A DNA stretch of 64,000 nt from Pisaster brevispinus (GCA_023634235.1 JAMKCF010000019.1:1054001-1118000), one strand, 5' to 3'. Shown: positions 45,721 to 61,000, counted from the stretch's first letter. The notes: a model not told the origin generated them from the letters alone. Numbers and translations: made by a program.

Positions 45721-48700
45721 TTTCAAGGGCTCTCTCTACCGTGAGTTTGGGGTTGCTGACGATTCTTTAGGCGAGGCAAGCGGCCTGGATGTTAGGCCCA
45801 CCCCTTAGAGAAATTGAAAAAAAAACAAAAAAACAGGGGTATTATGGCCCAAAATAAAAGTTCGGTGATTTTGCCTTAGGTTTCCCTGCATCCGAAAATT
45901 ATATTTGTATGGCCGTTGCGGGCAGGCTTCACACCGGAAAAGACCAGCAAGCGGGGACACTCCGAAAGCCCCTCAAAACATCAACGTGATTTTGCTGTAA
46001 AAAGACAGAAATACAGAATAAGGAGGGTCAAATCGACCCCAGTGCAATATCGGATGTGCACAATTTTAGTACCACTGTAAAGCCCGTTTCAAAGGCTCTC
46101 TCTCCCGCAAATTTTGGGTTGCTGACGATTCTGTAGGCGAGTCGAGCGGCCTGGATGTAAGGCCTACACCTAAGAAAAATTGAAAAAAAAAAAAAAAAAA
46201 AAACACGGGCCGGTTGAAAAGCAAAGTCGTGCCGGCAGGGGTAATGGCCCAAAAATAAAAGTTCGGTAATTTTCGGAATAACTCCCGACCTAAGAGGGCT
46301 AGAGGGATGATTTTTTTACCTGACTCTGCCTTAGGTATCCCTGCATCCGAAAATTATATTTGTACGGCCGTTGCGGGCAGGCTTAACACCGGAAAAGACC
46401 AGCATACGGGGACTTTCCGAAAGCCCCGCAAAACATCAACGTGATTTTGATGTAAAAAGACAGAAATACAGAATAAGGAGGGTCAAATCGACCCCAGTGC
46501 AATATCGGATCTGCACAATTTTAGTACCACTGTAAAGCCCGTTTCAAAGGCTCTCTCTCCCGCAAATGTTGGGTTGCTGACGATTCTGTAGACGAGGCGA
46601 GCGGCCTGGATGTAAGGCCTACCCCTAAGAAAAATTGACAAAAAAAAAAAAAAAAAAAACACGGGCCGGCTGAAAAGCAAAGTCGTGCCGGCAGGGGTAA
46701 TGGCCCAAAACAAAAGTGCGGTGAATTTGGGAATAACTCCCGATCTAGGAGGACTAGAGGGATGATTTTTTTACCTGACTCTGCCTTAGGTATCCCTGCA
46801 TCCGAAAATTACACTTTTACGGCCGTTGCGGGCAGGATTCACACCGGAAAAGACCAGCAAGAGGGGACACTCCGAAAGCCCCGCAAAGCATCAACGTGAT
46901 TTTGCTGTAAAAAGACAGAAGTACAGAATAAGGAGGGTCAAATCGACTCCAGGGCAATATCGGATCTGCACAATTTTAGTACCACTGTAAAGCCCCGTTC
47001 AAAGGCTCTCTTTCCCGCAAATTTGGGGTAGCTGACTATTCTGTAGGCGAGGTGAGCGGCCTGGATGTTAGGCCCATCCCTTAGAGAAATTGAACAAAAA
47101 CAAACCAGGGGTAATGGCCCAAAATAAAAGTATGGTGATTTTGGAAATAACTCCCGATCTAGGAAGGCTAGAGAAATGATTTTTTTACCTGACTCTGCCG
47201 TAGGTATCCCTGCATGAGAAAATTAGACTTTTACGGCCGTTGCGGGCAAGCTTCACACCGGAAAAGACCAGCAAGCGGGGACACTCCTAAAGCCCCGCAA
47301 AACATCAACGTGATTTTGCTGTAAAAAGACAGAAATACAGAATAAGGAGGATCAAATCACCCCCAGGGCAATATCGGATCTGCACAATTTTAATACCACT
47401 GCAAAGCCCGTTTCAAGGGCTCTCTTTCCCGTGAGGTTGGGGTTGCTGACGATTCTGTAGGCGAGGCGAGCGGCCTGGGTATTAGGCCCACCCCTTTGCG
47501 AAATTGAACAAAAAAAAAACAGGGGTAATGGCCCAAAATAAAAGTGCGATGATTTTGGAAATAACTCCCGATCTAGGAGGGCTAGAGAGATGATTTTTAT
47601 ACCTGACTCTGCCTTAGGTATCCCTGCATCCGAAAATGAGACTTTTACGGCCGGTGCGGGCAGGCTTCATACAAGAAAAGACCAGCAAGGGGGGACACTC
47701 CGAAAGCCCCGAAAAACATCAACGTGATTTTGCTGTAAAAAGACAGAATTACTGAATAAGGAGGGTCAAATCGACCCCAGGGCAATATCGGATCTGCACA
47801 ATTTTAGTACCACTCTAAAGCCCGTTTCAAGGGCTCTCTCTCCCGTGAGTTTGGGGTTGCTGACGATTCTGTAGGCGAGACGCGCGGCATGGATGTTAGG
47901 CCTACCCCTTAGAGAAATTGAACAAAAAAAAACAGGGGCATTATGGCCCAAAATAAAAGTGCGGTGATTTTGGGAATAACTCCCGATCTAGGAGGGCTAG
48001 AGGGATGATTTTTTGACCTGACTCTGGGCAATATCGGATCTGCACAGTTTTAGTACCACTGTCAAGCCCGTTTCAAAGGCTCTCTCTCCCGCAAATTTTG
48101 GGTCGCTGACGATTCTGTAGGCGAGGCGAGCGGCCTCGATGTTAGGCCTACCCCTAAGAAAAATTGACCCCCAAAAAACAACCCAGGGGCCGGCTGAAAA
48201 GCAAGGTCGTGCCGGCAGGGGTAATAGCCCAAAACAAAAGTGCGGTGAATTTGGGAATAACTCCCGATCTAGGAGGGCTAGACGGACGATTTTTTGACCT
48301 AACTCTACCTTAGGTATCCCTGCATCCGAAAATTAGACTTTTACGGCCGTTGCGGGCAAGATTCACACCGGAAAAGACCAGCAAGCGGGGACACTCTTAA
48401 GGCCCCGCAAAACATGAACGTGATTTTGCTGTAAAAAGACAGATATACAGAATAAGGAGAGTCAAATCACCCCAGGGCAATATCGGATCTGCATAATTTT
48501 AGTACCACTGTCAAGCCCGTTTCAAAGGCTCTCTTTCCCGCAAATTTGGGGTCGCTGACGATTCTGTAGGCGAGGCGAGCGGCCTGGATGTTAGGCCTAC
48601 CCCTAAGAAAAATTGACCCCCAAAAAACAACCCAGGGGCCGGCTGAAAAGCAAGGTCGTGCCGGCAGGGGTAATAGCCCAAAACAAAAGTGCGGTGAATT

Positions 48701-51700
48701 TGGGAATAACTCCCGATCTAGGAGGGCTAGACGGACGATTTTTTGACGTAACTCTACCTTAGGTATCCCTGCATCCGAAAATTAGACTTTTACGGCCGTT
48801 GCGGGCAAGATTCACAACGGAAAAGACCAGCAAGTGGGGACACTCTGAAGGCCCCGCAAAACATGAACGTGATTTTGCTGTAAAAAGACAGATATACAGA
48901 ATAAGGAGGGTCAAATCACCCCAGGGCAATATCGGATCTGCACAATTTTAGTACCACTGTCAAGCCCGTTTCAAAGGCTCTCTTCCCCGCAAATTTGGGG
49001 TCGCTGACGATTCTGTAGGCGAGGCGAGCGGCCTGGATGTTAGGCCTACCCCTAAGAAAAATTGACCCCCAAAAAACAACCCAGGGGCCGGCTGAAAAGC
49101 AAGGTCGTGCCGGCAGGGGTAATATCCCAAAACAAAAGTGCGGTGAATTTGGGAATAACTCCCGATCTAGGAGGGCTAGACGGACGATTTTTTGACGTAA
49201 CTCTACCTTAGGTATCCTTGCATCCGAAAATTAGACTTTTAAGGCCGTTGCGGGCAAGATTTACACCGGAAAAGACCAGCAAGCGGGGACACTCCGAAAG
49301 CCCCGCAAAACATCAACGTGATTTTGCTGTAAAAAGACAGAAATACAGAATAAGGAGGGTCAAATCGACCCCAGGGCAATATCGGATCTGCACAATTTTA
49401 GTACCACTGTCAAGCCCGTTTCAAAGGCTCTCTCTCCCGCAAATTTTGGGTCGCTGACGATTCTGTAGGCGAGGCGAGCGGCCTGGGTGTTAGGCCTACC
49501 CCTAAGAAAAATTGACCAAAAAAAACCAAAAACCCAGGGGCCGGCTGAAAAGCAAGGTCGTGCCGGCAGGGGTAAAGGCCCAAAATAAAAGTGCGGTGAT
49601 TTTGGGAATAACTCCCGATCTAGGAGGGCTAGAGGGATGATTTTTTGACCTGACTCTGCCTTAGGTATCCCTGCATCCGAAAATTATATTTGTACGGCCG
49701 TTGCGGGCAGGCTTCACACCGGAAAAGACCAGCAAGCGGGGACACTCCTAAAGCCCTGCAAAACATGAACGTGATTTTGCTGTAAAAAGACAGAAATACA
49801 GAATAAGGAGGGTCAAATCACCCCCAGTGCAATATCGGATGTGCACAATTTTAGTACCACTGTAAAGCCCGTTTCAAAGGCTCTCTCTCCCGCAAATTTT
49901 GGGTTGCTGACGATTCTGTAGGCGAGTCGAGCGGCCTGGATGTAAGGCCTACACCTAAGAAAAATTGAAAAAAAAAAAAAAAAAAACATGGGCCGGCTGA
50001 AAAGCAAAGTCGTGCCGGCAGGGGTAATGGCCCAAAATAAAAGTTCGGTAATTTTGGGAATAACTCCCGATCTAAGAGGGCTAGAGGGATGATTTTTTTA
50101 CCTGACTCTGCCTTAGGTATCCCTGCATCCGAAAATTATATTTGTACGGCCGTTGCGGGCAGGCTTCACACCGGAAAAGACCAGCATACGGGGACTTTCC
50201 GAAAGCCCCGCAAAACATCAACGTGATTTTGATGTAAAAAGACAGAAATACAGAATAAGGAGGGTCAAATCGACCCCAGGGCGATATCGGATCTGCACAA
50301 TTTTAGTCCCACTGTAAAGCCCGTTTCAAAAGGCTCTTTCTCCCGCAAATTTGGGGTTGCTGACGATTCTGTAGGCGAGGCGAGCGGCCTGGATGTTAGG
50401 CCCACCCGTTAGAGAAATTACACAAAAAAACAGTGGTGATGGCCTAACACAAAAGTGCGGTGCATTTGGGAATAACTCCCGATCTAGGAGGGCTAGAGAG
50501 ATGATTTTTTTCACCAGACTCTGCCTTAGGTATCCTTGCATCTGAAAATATGACTTTAACGGCCGTTGCAGGCAGGCTTCATACCGGAAAAGACCAGCAA
50601 GCGGGGACACTCTGAAAGCCCCGTAAAACATCAACGTGATTTTGCTGTAAAAAGACAGAAATACAGATTAAGGAGGATCAAATCGCCCCCAAGGCAATAT
50701 CGGATCTGCACAATTTTAGTACCACTGTAAAGCCCGTTTCAAGGACTCTCTTTCCCGTGAGTTTGGAGTTGCTGACGATTCTGTAAACGATGCGAGCGGC
50801 CTGTATGTTAGGCCCACCCGTTAGAGAAATTAAACAAAAAAACAGGGGTAATGGCCTTAAACAAAAGTGAGGTGCATTTGGAAATAACTCCCGATCTAGG
50901 AGGGCTAGAGAGATGATTTTTTCACCAGACTCTGCCTTATGTATCCTTGCATCTGAAAATATGACTTTAACGGCCGTTGCAGGCAGGCTTCATACCGGAA
51001 AAGACCAGCAAGCGGGGACACTCCGAAAGCCCCGTAAAACATCAACGTGATTTTGCTGTAAAAAGACAGAAATACAGATTAAGGAGGGTCAAATCGACCC
51101 CAAGGCAATATTGGATCTGCACAATTTTAGTACCACTGTAAAGCCCGTTTCAAGGACTCTCTTTCCCGTGAGTTTGGAGTTGCTGACGATTCTGTAAACG
51201 ATGCGAGCGGCCTGTATGTTAGGCCCACCCCTAAGAAAAATTTACAAAAAAAAAAAAAACCAGGGGCCGGCTGAAAAGCAAAGTCGTGCCGGCAGGGGTA
51301 ATGGCCCAAAACAAAAGTGCATTGAATTTGGGATTAACTCCCGATCTAGGAGGGCTAGAGAAATGATTTTTTCACCAGACTCTGCCTTAGGTAACCTTGC
51401 ATCTGAAAATATGACTTTAACGGCCGTTGCAGGCAGGCTTCATACCGGAAAAGACCAGCAAGCGGGGACACTCCGAAAGCCCCGTAAAACATCAACGTGA
51501 TTTTGCTGTAAAAAGACAGAAATACAGAATAATGAGGGTCAAATCGACCCCAGGGCATTATCGGATCTGCACAATTTTAGTCCCACTGTAAAGCCCGTTT
51601 CAAAGGCTCTCTCTCCCGCGAATTTTGGGTCGCTGACAATTCTGTAGGCGAGGCGAGCTGCCTGGATGTTAGGCCTACCCCTAAGAAAAATTGACACCCA

Positions 51701-54700
51701 ATAAAACAACCCAGGGGCCGGCTGAAAAGCAAGGTCGTGCCGGCAGGCGTAATGGCCCAAAACAAAAGTGCGGTGAATTTGGGTATAACTCCCGATCTAG
51801 GACGGCTAGAGGGATGATTTTTTGACCTGACTCTGCCTTAGGTATCCTTGCATCCGAAAATTAGACTTTTACGGCCGTTGCGGGCAGACTTCACACCGGA
51901 AAAGACCAGCAAGCGGGGACACTCCGAAAGCCCCTCAAAACATCAATCTGATTTTGCTGTAAAAAGACAGAAATACAGAATAAGGAGGGTCAAATCACCC
52001 CCAGGGCAATATCGGATCTGCACAATTTTAATACCACTTCAAAGCCCGTTTCAAGGGCTCTCTCTCCCGTGAGTTTGGGGTCGCTGACGATTCTGTAGGC
52101 GAGACGAGTGGCCTGGATGTTAGGCCCACCCCTAAGAAAAATTTACAAAAAAACAAACAAACCAGGGGCCGGCTGAAAAGCAAAGTCGTGCCGGCAGGGG
52201 TAATGGCCCAAAACAAAAGTGCATTGAATTTGGGATTAACTCCCGATCTAGGAGGGCTAGAGAAATGATTTTTTGACCTGACTCTGCCTTAAGTATCCCT
52301 GCATCCGAAAATTAGAATTTTACGGCCGTTGCGGGCAGACTTCACACCGGAAAAGACCAGTAAGCGGGGACACTCCGAAAGCCCCTCAAAACATCAATCT
52401 GATTTTGCTGTAAAAAGACAGAAATACAGAATAAGGAGGGTCAAATCACCCCCAGGGCAATATCGGATCTGCACAATTTTAATACCACTGCAAAGCCCGT
52501 TTCAAGGGCTCTCTTTCCCGTGAGTTTGGGGTCGCTGACAATTCTGTAGGCGAGGCGAGCGGCCTGGATGTTAGGCCTACCCCTAAGAAAAATTGACCCC
52601 CCAAAAAGCAACCCAGGGGCCGGATGAAAAGCAAGGTCGTGCCGGCAGGGGTAATGGCCCAAAACAAAAGTGCGGTGAATTTGGGAATAACTCCCGATCT
52701 AGGAGGGCTAGAGGAATGATTTTTTTGACCTGACTCTGCCTGAGGTATCCCTGCATCCGAAAGTTAGACTTTTACGGCCGTTGCTGGCAGACTTCACACC
52801 GGAAAAGACCAGCAAGCGGGGACACTCCGAAAGCCCCGCAAAACATCAACGTGATTTTGCTGTAAAAAGACAGAAATACAGAATAAGGAGGGTCAAATCG
52901 ACCCCAGGGCATTATCGGATCTGCACAATTTTAGTACCACTGTAAAGCCCGTCTCAAAGGCTCTCTCTCTTGCAAATTTGGGGTCGCTAACGATTCTGTA
53001 GACGACACGAGCGGCCTGGATGTTAGGCCCACCCTAAGAAAAATTGACCAAAAAAAACAAACCTGGGGCCGGCTAAAAAGCAAAGTCGTGCCGGCAGGGG
53101 TAATGGCCCAAAACAAAAGTGCGGTGAATTTAGGATTAACTCCCGATCTAAGAGGGCTAGAGGAATGATTTTTTGACCTGACTCTGCCTTAGGTATCCCT
53201 GCATCCGAAAATTAGACTTTTACGGCCGTTGCGGGCAGACTTCACACCGGAAAAGACCAGCAAGCGGGGACACTCCGAAAGCCCCGCAAAACATCAACGT
53301 GATTTTGCTGTAAAAAGACAGAAATACAGAATAAGGAGGGTCAAATCGACCCCAGGGCATTATCGGATCTGCACAATTTTAGTACCACTGTAAAGCCCGT
53401 TTCAAAGGCTCTCTCTCCCGCAAATTTGGGGTCGCTGACGATTCTGTAGGCGATGCGAGCGGCCTGGATGTTAGGCCCTCCCCTTAGAGAAATTGAACCC
53501 CCCAAAACAGGGGTAATGGCCCAAAATAAAAGTGTGGTGATTTTGGAAATAACACCCGATCTATGAGAGCTAGAGAGATGATTTGTTTACCTGACTCTGC
53601 CTTAGGTATTCCTGCATCCGAAAATTAGACTTTTACGGCCGTTGCGGGCAGGATTTCCACCGGAAAAGACCAGCAAGCGGGGACACTCCGAAAGCCCGCA
53701 AAAGATCAACGTGATTTTGCTGTAAAAAGACAGAAATACAGATTAAGGAGGGTCAAATCGACCCCAAGGCAATATCGGATCTGCACAATTTTAGTACCAC
53801 TGTAAAGCCCGTTTCAAAGGCTCTCTCTCCCGCAAATTTGGGGTCGCTGACGATTCTGTTGACGAGGCGAGCGGCCAGGATGTTAGGCCTACCACTTAGA
53901 GAAATTGAACAAAAAAAAAACAGGGTAATGGCCAAAATAAAAGTGCAGTGATTTTGGAAATTCCTCCTGATCTAGGAGGGCTAGAGAGATGATTTTTTTA
54001 CCTAACTCTGCCTTAGGTATTCCTGCATCCGAAAATTATATTTGTACTAACGTTGCGGGCAGGCTTCACACCGGAAGAGACCAGCAAGTGGGTACACTCC
54101 GAAAGCCCCGCAAAACATCAACGTGATTTTGCTGTAAAAAGACAGAAATACAGAATAAGGAGGGTCAAATCACCCCAAGGGCAATATCGGATCTGCACAA
54201 TTTAAGTACCACTGTAAAGCCCGTTTCAAAGGCTTTCTTTCCCGCAAATGTTGGGTCGCTGACAATTCTGTAGGCGAGGTGAGCGGCCTGGATGTTAGGC
54301 CTACCCCTAAGAAAATTGAAAAAAAAAAACCCAACAACCCACGGGACGGCTGAAAAGCAAGGTCGTGCCGGCAGGGGTAATGGCCCAAAACAAAAGTGCG
54401 GTAAATTTGAGAATAACTCCCGATCTAGGAGGACTAGAGGGATGATTTTCTGACCTGACTCTGCCTTAGGTATCCCTGCATCCGAAAATTAGACTTTTAC
54501 GGCTGTTGCGGGCAGGCTTCACACCGGAAAAGACCAGCAAGCGGGGACACTCCGAAAGCCCCGCAAAACATTAACGTGATTTTGCTGTAAAAAGACAGAA
54601 ATACAGAATAAGGAGGGTCAAATCGACCCCAGGGCAATATCGGATCTGCACAATTTTAGTACCACTGTAAAGCCCGTTTCAAAGGCTCTATCTGCCGCAA

Positions 54701-55059
54701 ATTTGGGGTTGCTGACGATTCTGTAAGCAAGGCGAGCGGCCTGGATGTTAGGCCCACCCCTAAGAAAAATTGACCAAAAAGAAAAACACAGGGGCCGGCT
54801 GAAAAGCAAGGTCGTGCCGGCAGGGGTAATGGCCCAAAACAAAAGTGCGGTGAATTTTGGAATAACTCCCGATCTAGGAGGGCTAGAGGGATGATTTTTT
54901 GACCTGACTCTGCCTGAGGTATCCCTGCATCCGAAAATTTGACTTTTACGGGGACACTCCGAAAGCCCCGCAAAACATGAACGTGATTTTGCTGTAACAA
55001 GACAGAAATACAGAATAAGGAGGGTCAAATCGACCCCAGGGCGATATCGGATCTGCACA

Positions 55060-58000
55060 ATTTTAGTACCACTGTAAAGCCCGTTTCAAAGGCTCTCTCT
55101 CCCGCAAATTTGAGGTCGCTGACGATTCTGTAGGCGATGCGAGCGGCCTGGATGTTAGGCCCTCCCCTTAGAGAAATTGAACCCCAAAAAACAGGGGTAA
55201 TGGCCCAAAATAAAAGTGTGGTGATTTTGGAAATAACACCCGATCTATGAGAGCTAGAGAGATGATTTGTTTACCTGACTCTGCCTTAGGTATTCCTGCA
55301 TCCGAAAATTAGACTTTTACGGCCGTTGCGGGCAGGATTTCCACCGGAAAAGACCAGCAAGCGGGGACACTCCGAAAGCCCGCAAAAGATCAACGTGATT
55401 TTGCTGTAAAAAGACAGAAATACAGAATAAGGAGGGTAAAATCGACCCCAGGGCAATATCGGATCGGCACAATTTTAGTACCACTGTAAAGCCCGTTTCA
55501 AAGGCTCTCTCTCCCGCAAATTTGGGGTCGCTGACGATTCTGTAGGCGAGAAAAGCGGCCTGGATGTTAGGCCTACCCCTAATAAAAATTGCCAAAAAAA
55601 ACAAACAAAAAAACAGGGGCCGGCTGAAAAGCAAGGTCATGCCGGCAGGGGTAATGGCCCAAAACAAAAGTGCGATGAATTTGGGAATAACTCCCGATCT
55701 AGGAGGGCTAGAGGGATGATTTTTTGACCCGACTCTGCCTTAGGTATCCCTGCATCCGAAAATTTCACTTTTACGGCAGTTGCGGCCAGGCTTCACACCG
55801 GAAAAGACCAGCAAGCGGGGAAACTCCGAAAGCCCCGCAAAACATCAACCTGATTTTGCTGTAAAAAGACACAAATACAGAATAAGGAGGATCAAATCAC
55901 CCCCAGGGCAATATCGGATCTGCACAAATTTAGTACCACTGTAAAGCCCTTTTCAAAGGCTCTCTCTCCCGCAAATTTGGGGTCGCTGACAATTCTGTAG
56001 GCGATGCGAGCGGCCTGGATGTTAGGCCTACCCGTAAGAAAAAATGACCAACAAAAACAAACCAGGGGCCGGCTGAAAAGCAAAGTCGCGCCGGCAGGGG
56101 TAATGGCCCAAAACAAAAGTGCGGTGAATTTGGGAATAACTCCCGATCTAGGAGGGCTAGAGGGATAATTTTTTGACCTGACTCTGCCTTAGGTATCCCT
56201 GCATCCGAAAATTATGTTTTTATGGCCGTTGCGGGCAGGCTTCATACCGGAAAAGACCAGCAAGCGGGGACACTCCGAAAGCCCCGCAAAACATGAACGT
56301 GATTTTGCTGTAAAAAGACAGAAATACAGAATAAGGAGACTCAAATCGACCCCAGGGCGATATCGGATCTGCACAATTTTAGTATCACTGTAAAGCCTGT
56401 TTCAAAGGCTCTCTCTCCCGCAAATTTGGGGTTGCTGACGATTCTGTAGGCGATGCGAGCGGCCTGGATGTTAGGCCCTCCCCTTAGAGAAATTGAACCC
56501 CCCAAAACAGGGGTAATGGCCCAAAATAAAAGTGTGGTGATTTTGGAAATAACACCCGATCTATGAGAGCTAGAGAGATGATTTTTTTACCTGACTCTGC
56601 CTTAGGTATTCCTGCATCCGAAAATTAGACTTTTACGGCCGTTGCGGGCAGGATTTACACCGGAAAAGACCAGCAAGCGGGGACACTCCGAAAGCCCGCA
56701 AAAGATCAACGTGATTTTGCTGTAAAAAGACAGAAATACAGAATAAGGAGGGTAAAATCGATCCCAGGGCAATATCGGATCGGCACAATTTTAGTACCAG
56801 TGTAAAGCCCGTTTCAAAGGCTCTCTCTCCCGCAAATTTGGGGTCGCTGACGATTCTGTAGGCGAGAAAAGCGGCCTGGATGTTAGGCCTACCCCTAATA
56901 AAAATTGCCAAAAAAAAAAAAAAAAAAACCCAGGGGCCGGCTGAAAAGCAAGGTCATGCCGGCAGGGGTAATGGCCCAAAACAAAAGTGCGATGAATTTG
57001 GGAATAACTCCCGATCTAGGAGGGCTAGTGGGGTGATTTTTTGACCTGACTCTGCCTTAGGTATCCCTGCATCCGAAAATTACACTTTTACGGCCGTTGC
57101 GGCCAGGCTTCACACCGGAAAAGACCAGCAAGCGGGGAAACTCCGAAAGCCCCGCAAAACATCAACCTGATTTTGCTGTAAAAAGACACAAATACAGAAT
57201 AAGGAGGATCAAATCACCCCCAGGGCAATATCGGATCTGCACAAATTTAGTACCACTGTAAAGCCCGTTACAAAGGCTCTCTCTCCCGCAAATTTGGGGT
57301 CGCTGACGATTCTGTAGGCGATGCGAGCGGCCTGGATGTTAGGCCTACCCGTAAGAAAAATTGACCAAAAAAAAAAAACCAGGGGCCGGCTGAAAAGCAA
57401 AGTCGCGCCGGCAGGGGTAATGGCCCAAAACAAAAGTGCGGTGAATTTTGGAATAACTCCCGATCTAGGAGGGCTAGAGGGATGATTTTTTGACCTGACT
57501 CTGCCTTACGTATCCCTGCATCCGAAAATTATATTTGTACGGCCGTTGCGGGAAGGCTTCACACCGGAAAAAACCAGCAAGCGGGGACATTCCGAAAGCC
57601 CCGCAAAACATCAACGTGATTTTGCTGTAAAAAGACAGAAATACAGAATAAGGAGAGTCAAATCGACCCCAGGGCGATATCGGATCTGCACAATTTTAGT
57701 ATCACTGTAACGCCTGTTTCAAAGGCTCTCTCTCCCGCAAATTTGGGGTCGCTGACGATTCTGTAGGCGATGCGAGCGGCCTGGATGTTAGGCCCTCCCC
57801 TTAGAGAAATTGAACCCCCCAAAACAGGGGTAATGGCCCAAAATAAAAGTGTGGTGATTTTGGAAATAACACCCGATCTATGAGAGCTAGAGAGATGATT
57901 TTTTTACCTGACTCTGCCTTAGGTATTCTTGCATCCGAAAATTAGACTTTTACGGCCGTTGCGGGCAGGATTTACACCGGAAAAGACCAGCAAGCGGGGA

Positions 58001-61000
58001 CACTCCGAAAGCCCGCAAAAGATCAACGTGATTTTGCTGTAAAAAGACAGAAATACAGAATAAGGAGGGTAAAATCGATCCCAGGGCAATATCGGATCGG
58101 CACAATTTTAGTACCAGTGTAAAGCCCGTTTCAAAGGCTCTCTCTCCCGCAAATTTGGGGTCGCTGACGATTCTGTAGGCGAGAAAAGCGGCCTGGATGT
58201 TAGGCCTACCCCTAATAAAAATTGCCAAAAAAAAAAAAAAAAAACCCAGGGGCCGGCTGAAAAGCAAGGTCATGCCGGCAGGGGTAATGGCCCAAAACAA
58301 AAGTGCGATGAATTTGGGAATAACTCCCGATCTAGGAGGGCTAGTGGGGTGATTTTTTGACCTGACTCTGCCTTAGGTATCCCTGCATCCGAAAATTACA
58401 CTTTTACGGCCGTTGCGGCCAGGCTTCACACCGGAAAAGACCAGCAAGCGGGGAAACTCCGAAAGCCCCGCAAAACATCAACCTGATTTTGCTGTAAAAA
58501 GACACAAATACAGAATAAGGAGGATCAAATCACCCCCAGGGCAATATCGGATCTGCACAAATTTAGTACCACTGTAAAGCCCGTTACAAAGGCTCTCTCT
58601 CCCGCAAATTTGGGGTCGCTGACGATTCTGTAGGCGATGCGAGTGGCCTGGATGTTAGGCCTACCCGTAAGAAAAATTGACCAAAAAAAAAAAACCAGGG
58701 GCCGGCTGAAAAGCAAAGTCGCGCCGGCAGGGGTAATGGCCCAAAACAAAAGTGCGGTGAATTTTGGAATAACTCCCGATCTAGGAGGGCTAGAGGGATG
58801 ATTTTTTGACCTGACTCTGCCTTACGTATCCCTGCATCCGAAAATTATATTTGTACGGCCGTTGCGGGAAGGCTTCACACCGGAAAAAACCAGCAAGCGG
58901 GGACATTCCGAAAGCCCCGCAAAACATCAACGTGATTTTGCTGTAAAAAGACAGAAATACAGAATAAGGAGAGTCAAATCGACCCCAGGGCGATATCGGA
59001 TCTGCACAATTTTAGTATCACTGTAACGCCTGTTTCAAAGGCTCTCTCTCCCGCAAATTTGGGGTCGCTGACGATTCTGTAGGCGATGCGAGCGGCCTGG
59101 ATGTTAGGCCCTCCCCTTAGAGAAATTGAACCCCCCAAAACAGGGGTAATGGCCCAAAATAAAAGTGTGGTGATTTTGGAAATAACACCCGATCTATGAG
59201 AGCTAGAGAGATGATTTTTTTACCTGACTCTGCCTTAGGTATTCTTGCATCCGAAAATTAGACTTTTACGGCCGTTGCGGGCAGGATTTACACCGGAAAA
59301 GACCAGCAAGCGGGGACACTCCGAAAGCCCGCAAAAGATCAACGTGATTTTGCTGTAAAAAGACAGAAATACAGAATAAGGAGGGTAAAATCGATCCCAG
59401 GGCAATATCGGATCGGCACAATTTTAGTACCACTGTAAAGCCCGTTTCAAAGGCTCTCTCTACCGCAGATTTGGGGTCACTGACGATTCTGTGGGCGAGA
59501 AAAGCGGCCTGGATGTTAGGCCTACCCCTAATAAAAATTGCCAAAAAAAAAAAAAAAAACCCAGGGGCCGGCTGAAAAGCAAGGTCATGCCGGCAGGGGT
59601 AATGGCCCAAAACAAAAGTGCGATGAATTTGGGAATAACTCCCGATCTAGGAGGGCTAGTGGGGTGATTTTTTGACCTGACTCTGCCTTAGGTATCCCTG
59701 CATCCGAAAATTACACTTTTACGGCCGTTGCGGCCAGGCTTCACACCGGAAAAGACCAGCAAGCGGGGAAACTCCGAAAGCCCCGCAAAACATCAACCTG
59801 ATTTTGCTGTAAAAAGACACAAATACAGAATAAGGAGGATCAAATCACCCCCAGGGCAATATCGGATCTGCACAAATTTAGTACCACTGTAAAGCCCGTT
59901 ACAAAGGCTCTCTCTCCCGCAAATTTGGGGTCGCTGACGATTCTGTAGGCGATGCGAGCGGCCTGGATGTTAGGCCTACCCGTAAGAAAAATTGACCAAA
60001 AAAAAAAAACCAGGGGCCGGCTGAAAAGCAAAGTCGCGCCGGCAGGGGTAATGGCCCAAAACAAAAGTGCGGTGAATTTTGGAATAACTCCCGATCTAGG
60101 AGGGCTAGAGGGATGATTTTTTGACCTGACTCTGCCTTACGTATCCCTGCATCCGAAAATTATATTTGTACGGCCGTTGCGGGAAGGCTTCACACCGGAA
60201 AAAACCAGCAAGCGGGGACATTCCGAAAGCCCCGCAAAACATCAACGTGATTTTGCTGTAAAAAGACAGAAATACAGAATAAGGAGAGTCAAATCGACCC
60301 CAGGGCGATATCGGATCTGCACAATTTTAGTATCACTGTAACGCCTGTTTCAAAGGCTCTCTCTCCCGCAAATTTGGGGTCGCTGACGATTCTGTAGGCG
60401 ATGCGAGCGGCCTGGATGTTAGGCCCTCCCCTTAGAGAAATTGAACCCCCCAAAACAGGGGTAATGGCCCAAAATAAAAGTGCGGTGATTTTGGAAATAA
60501 CACCCGATCTATGAGAGCTAGAGAGATGATTTTTTTACCTGACTCTGCCTTAGGTATTCCTGCATCCGAAAATTAGACTTTTACGGCCGTTGCGGGCAGG
60601 ATTTACACCGGAAAAGACCAGCAAGCGGGGACACTCCGAAAGCCCGCAAAAGATCAACGTGATTTTGCTGTAAAAACACAGAAATACAGAATAAGGAGGG
60701 TAAAATCGATCCCAGGGCAATATCGGATCGGCACAATTTTAGTACCACTGTAAAGCCCGTTTCAAAGGCTCTCTCTCCCGCAGATTTGGGGTCGCTGACG
60801 ATTCTGTAGGTGAGAAAAGCGGCCTGGATGTTAGGCCTACCCCTAATAAAAATTGCCAAAAAAAAAAAAAAACCCCAGGGGCCGGCTGAAAAGCAAGGTC
60901 ATGCCGGCAGGGGTAATGGCCCAAAACAAAAGTGCGATGAATTTGGGAATAACTCCCGATCTAGGAGGGCTAGTGGGATGATTTTTTGACCTGACTCTGC

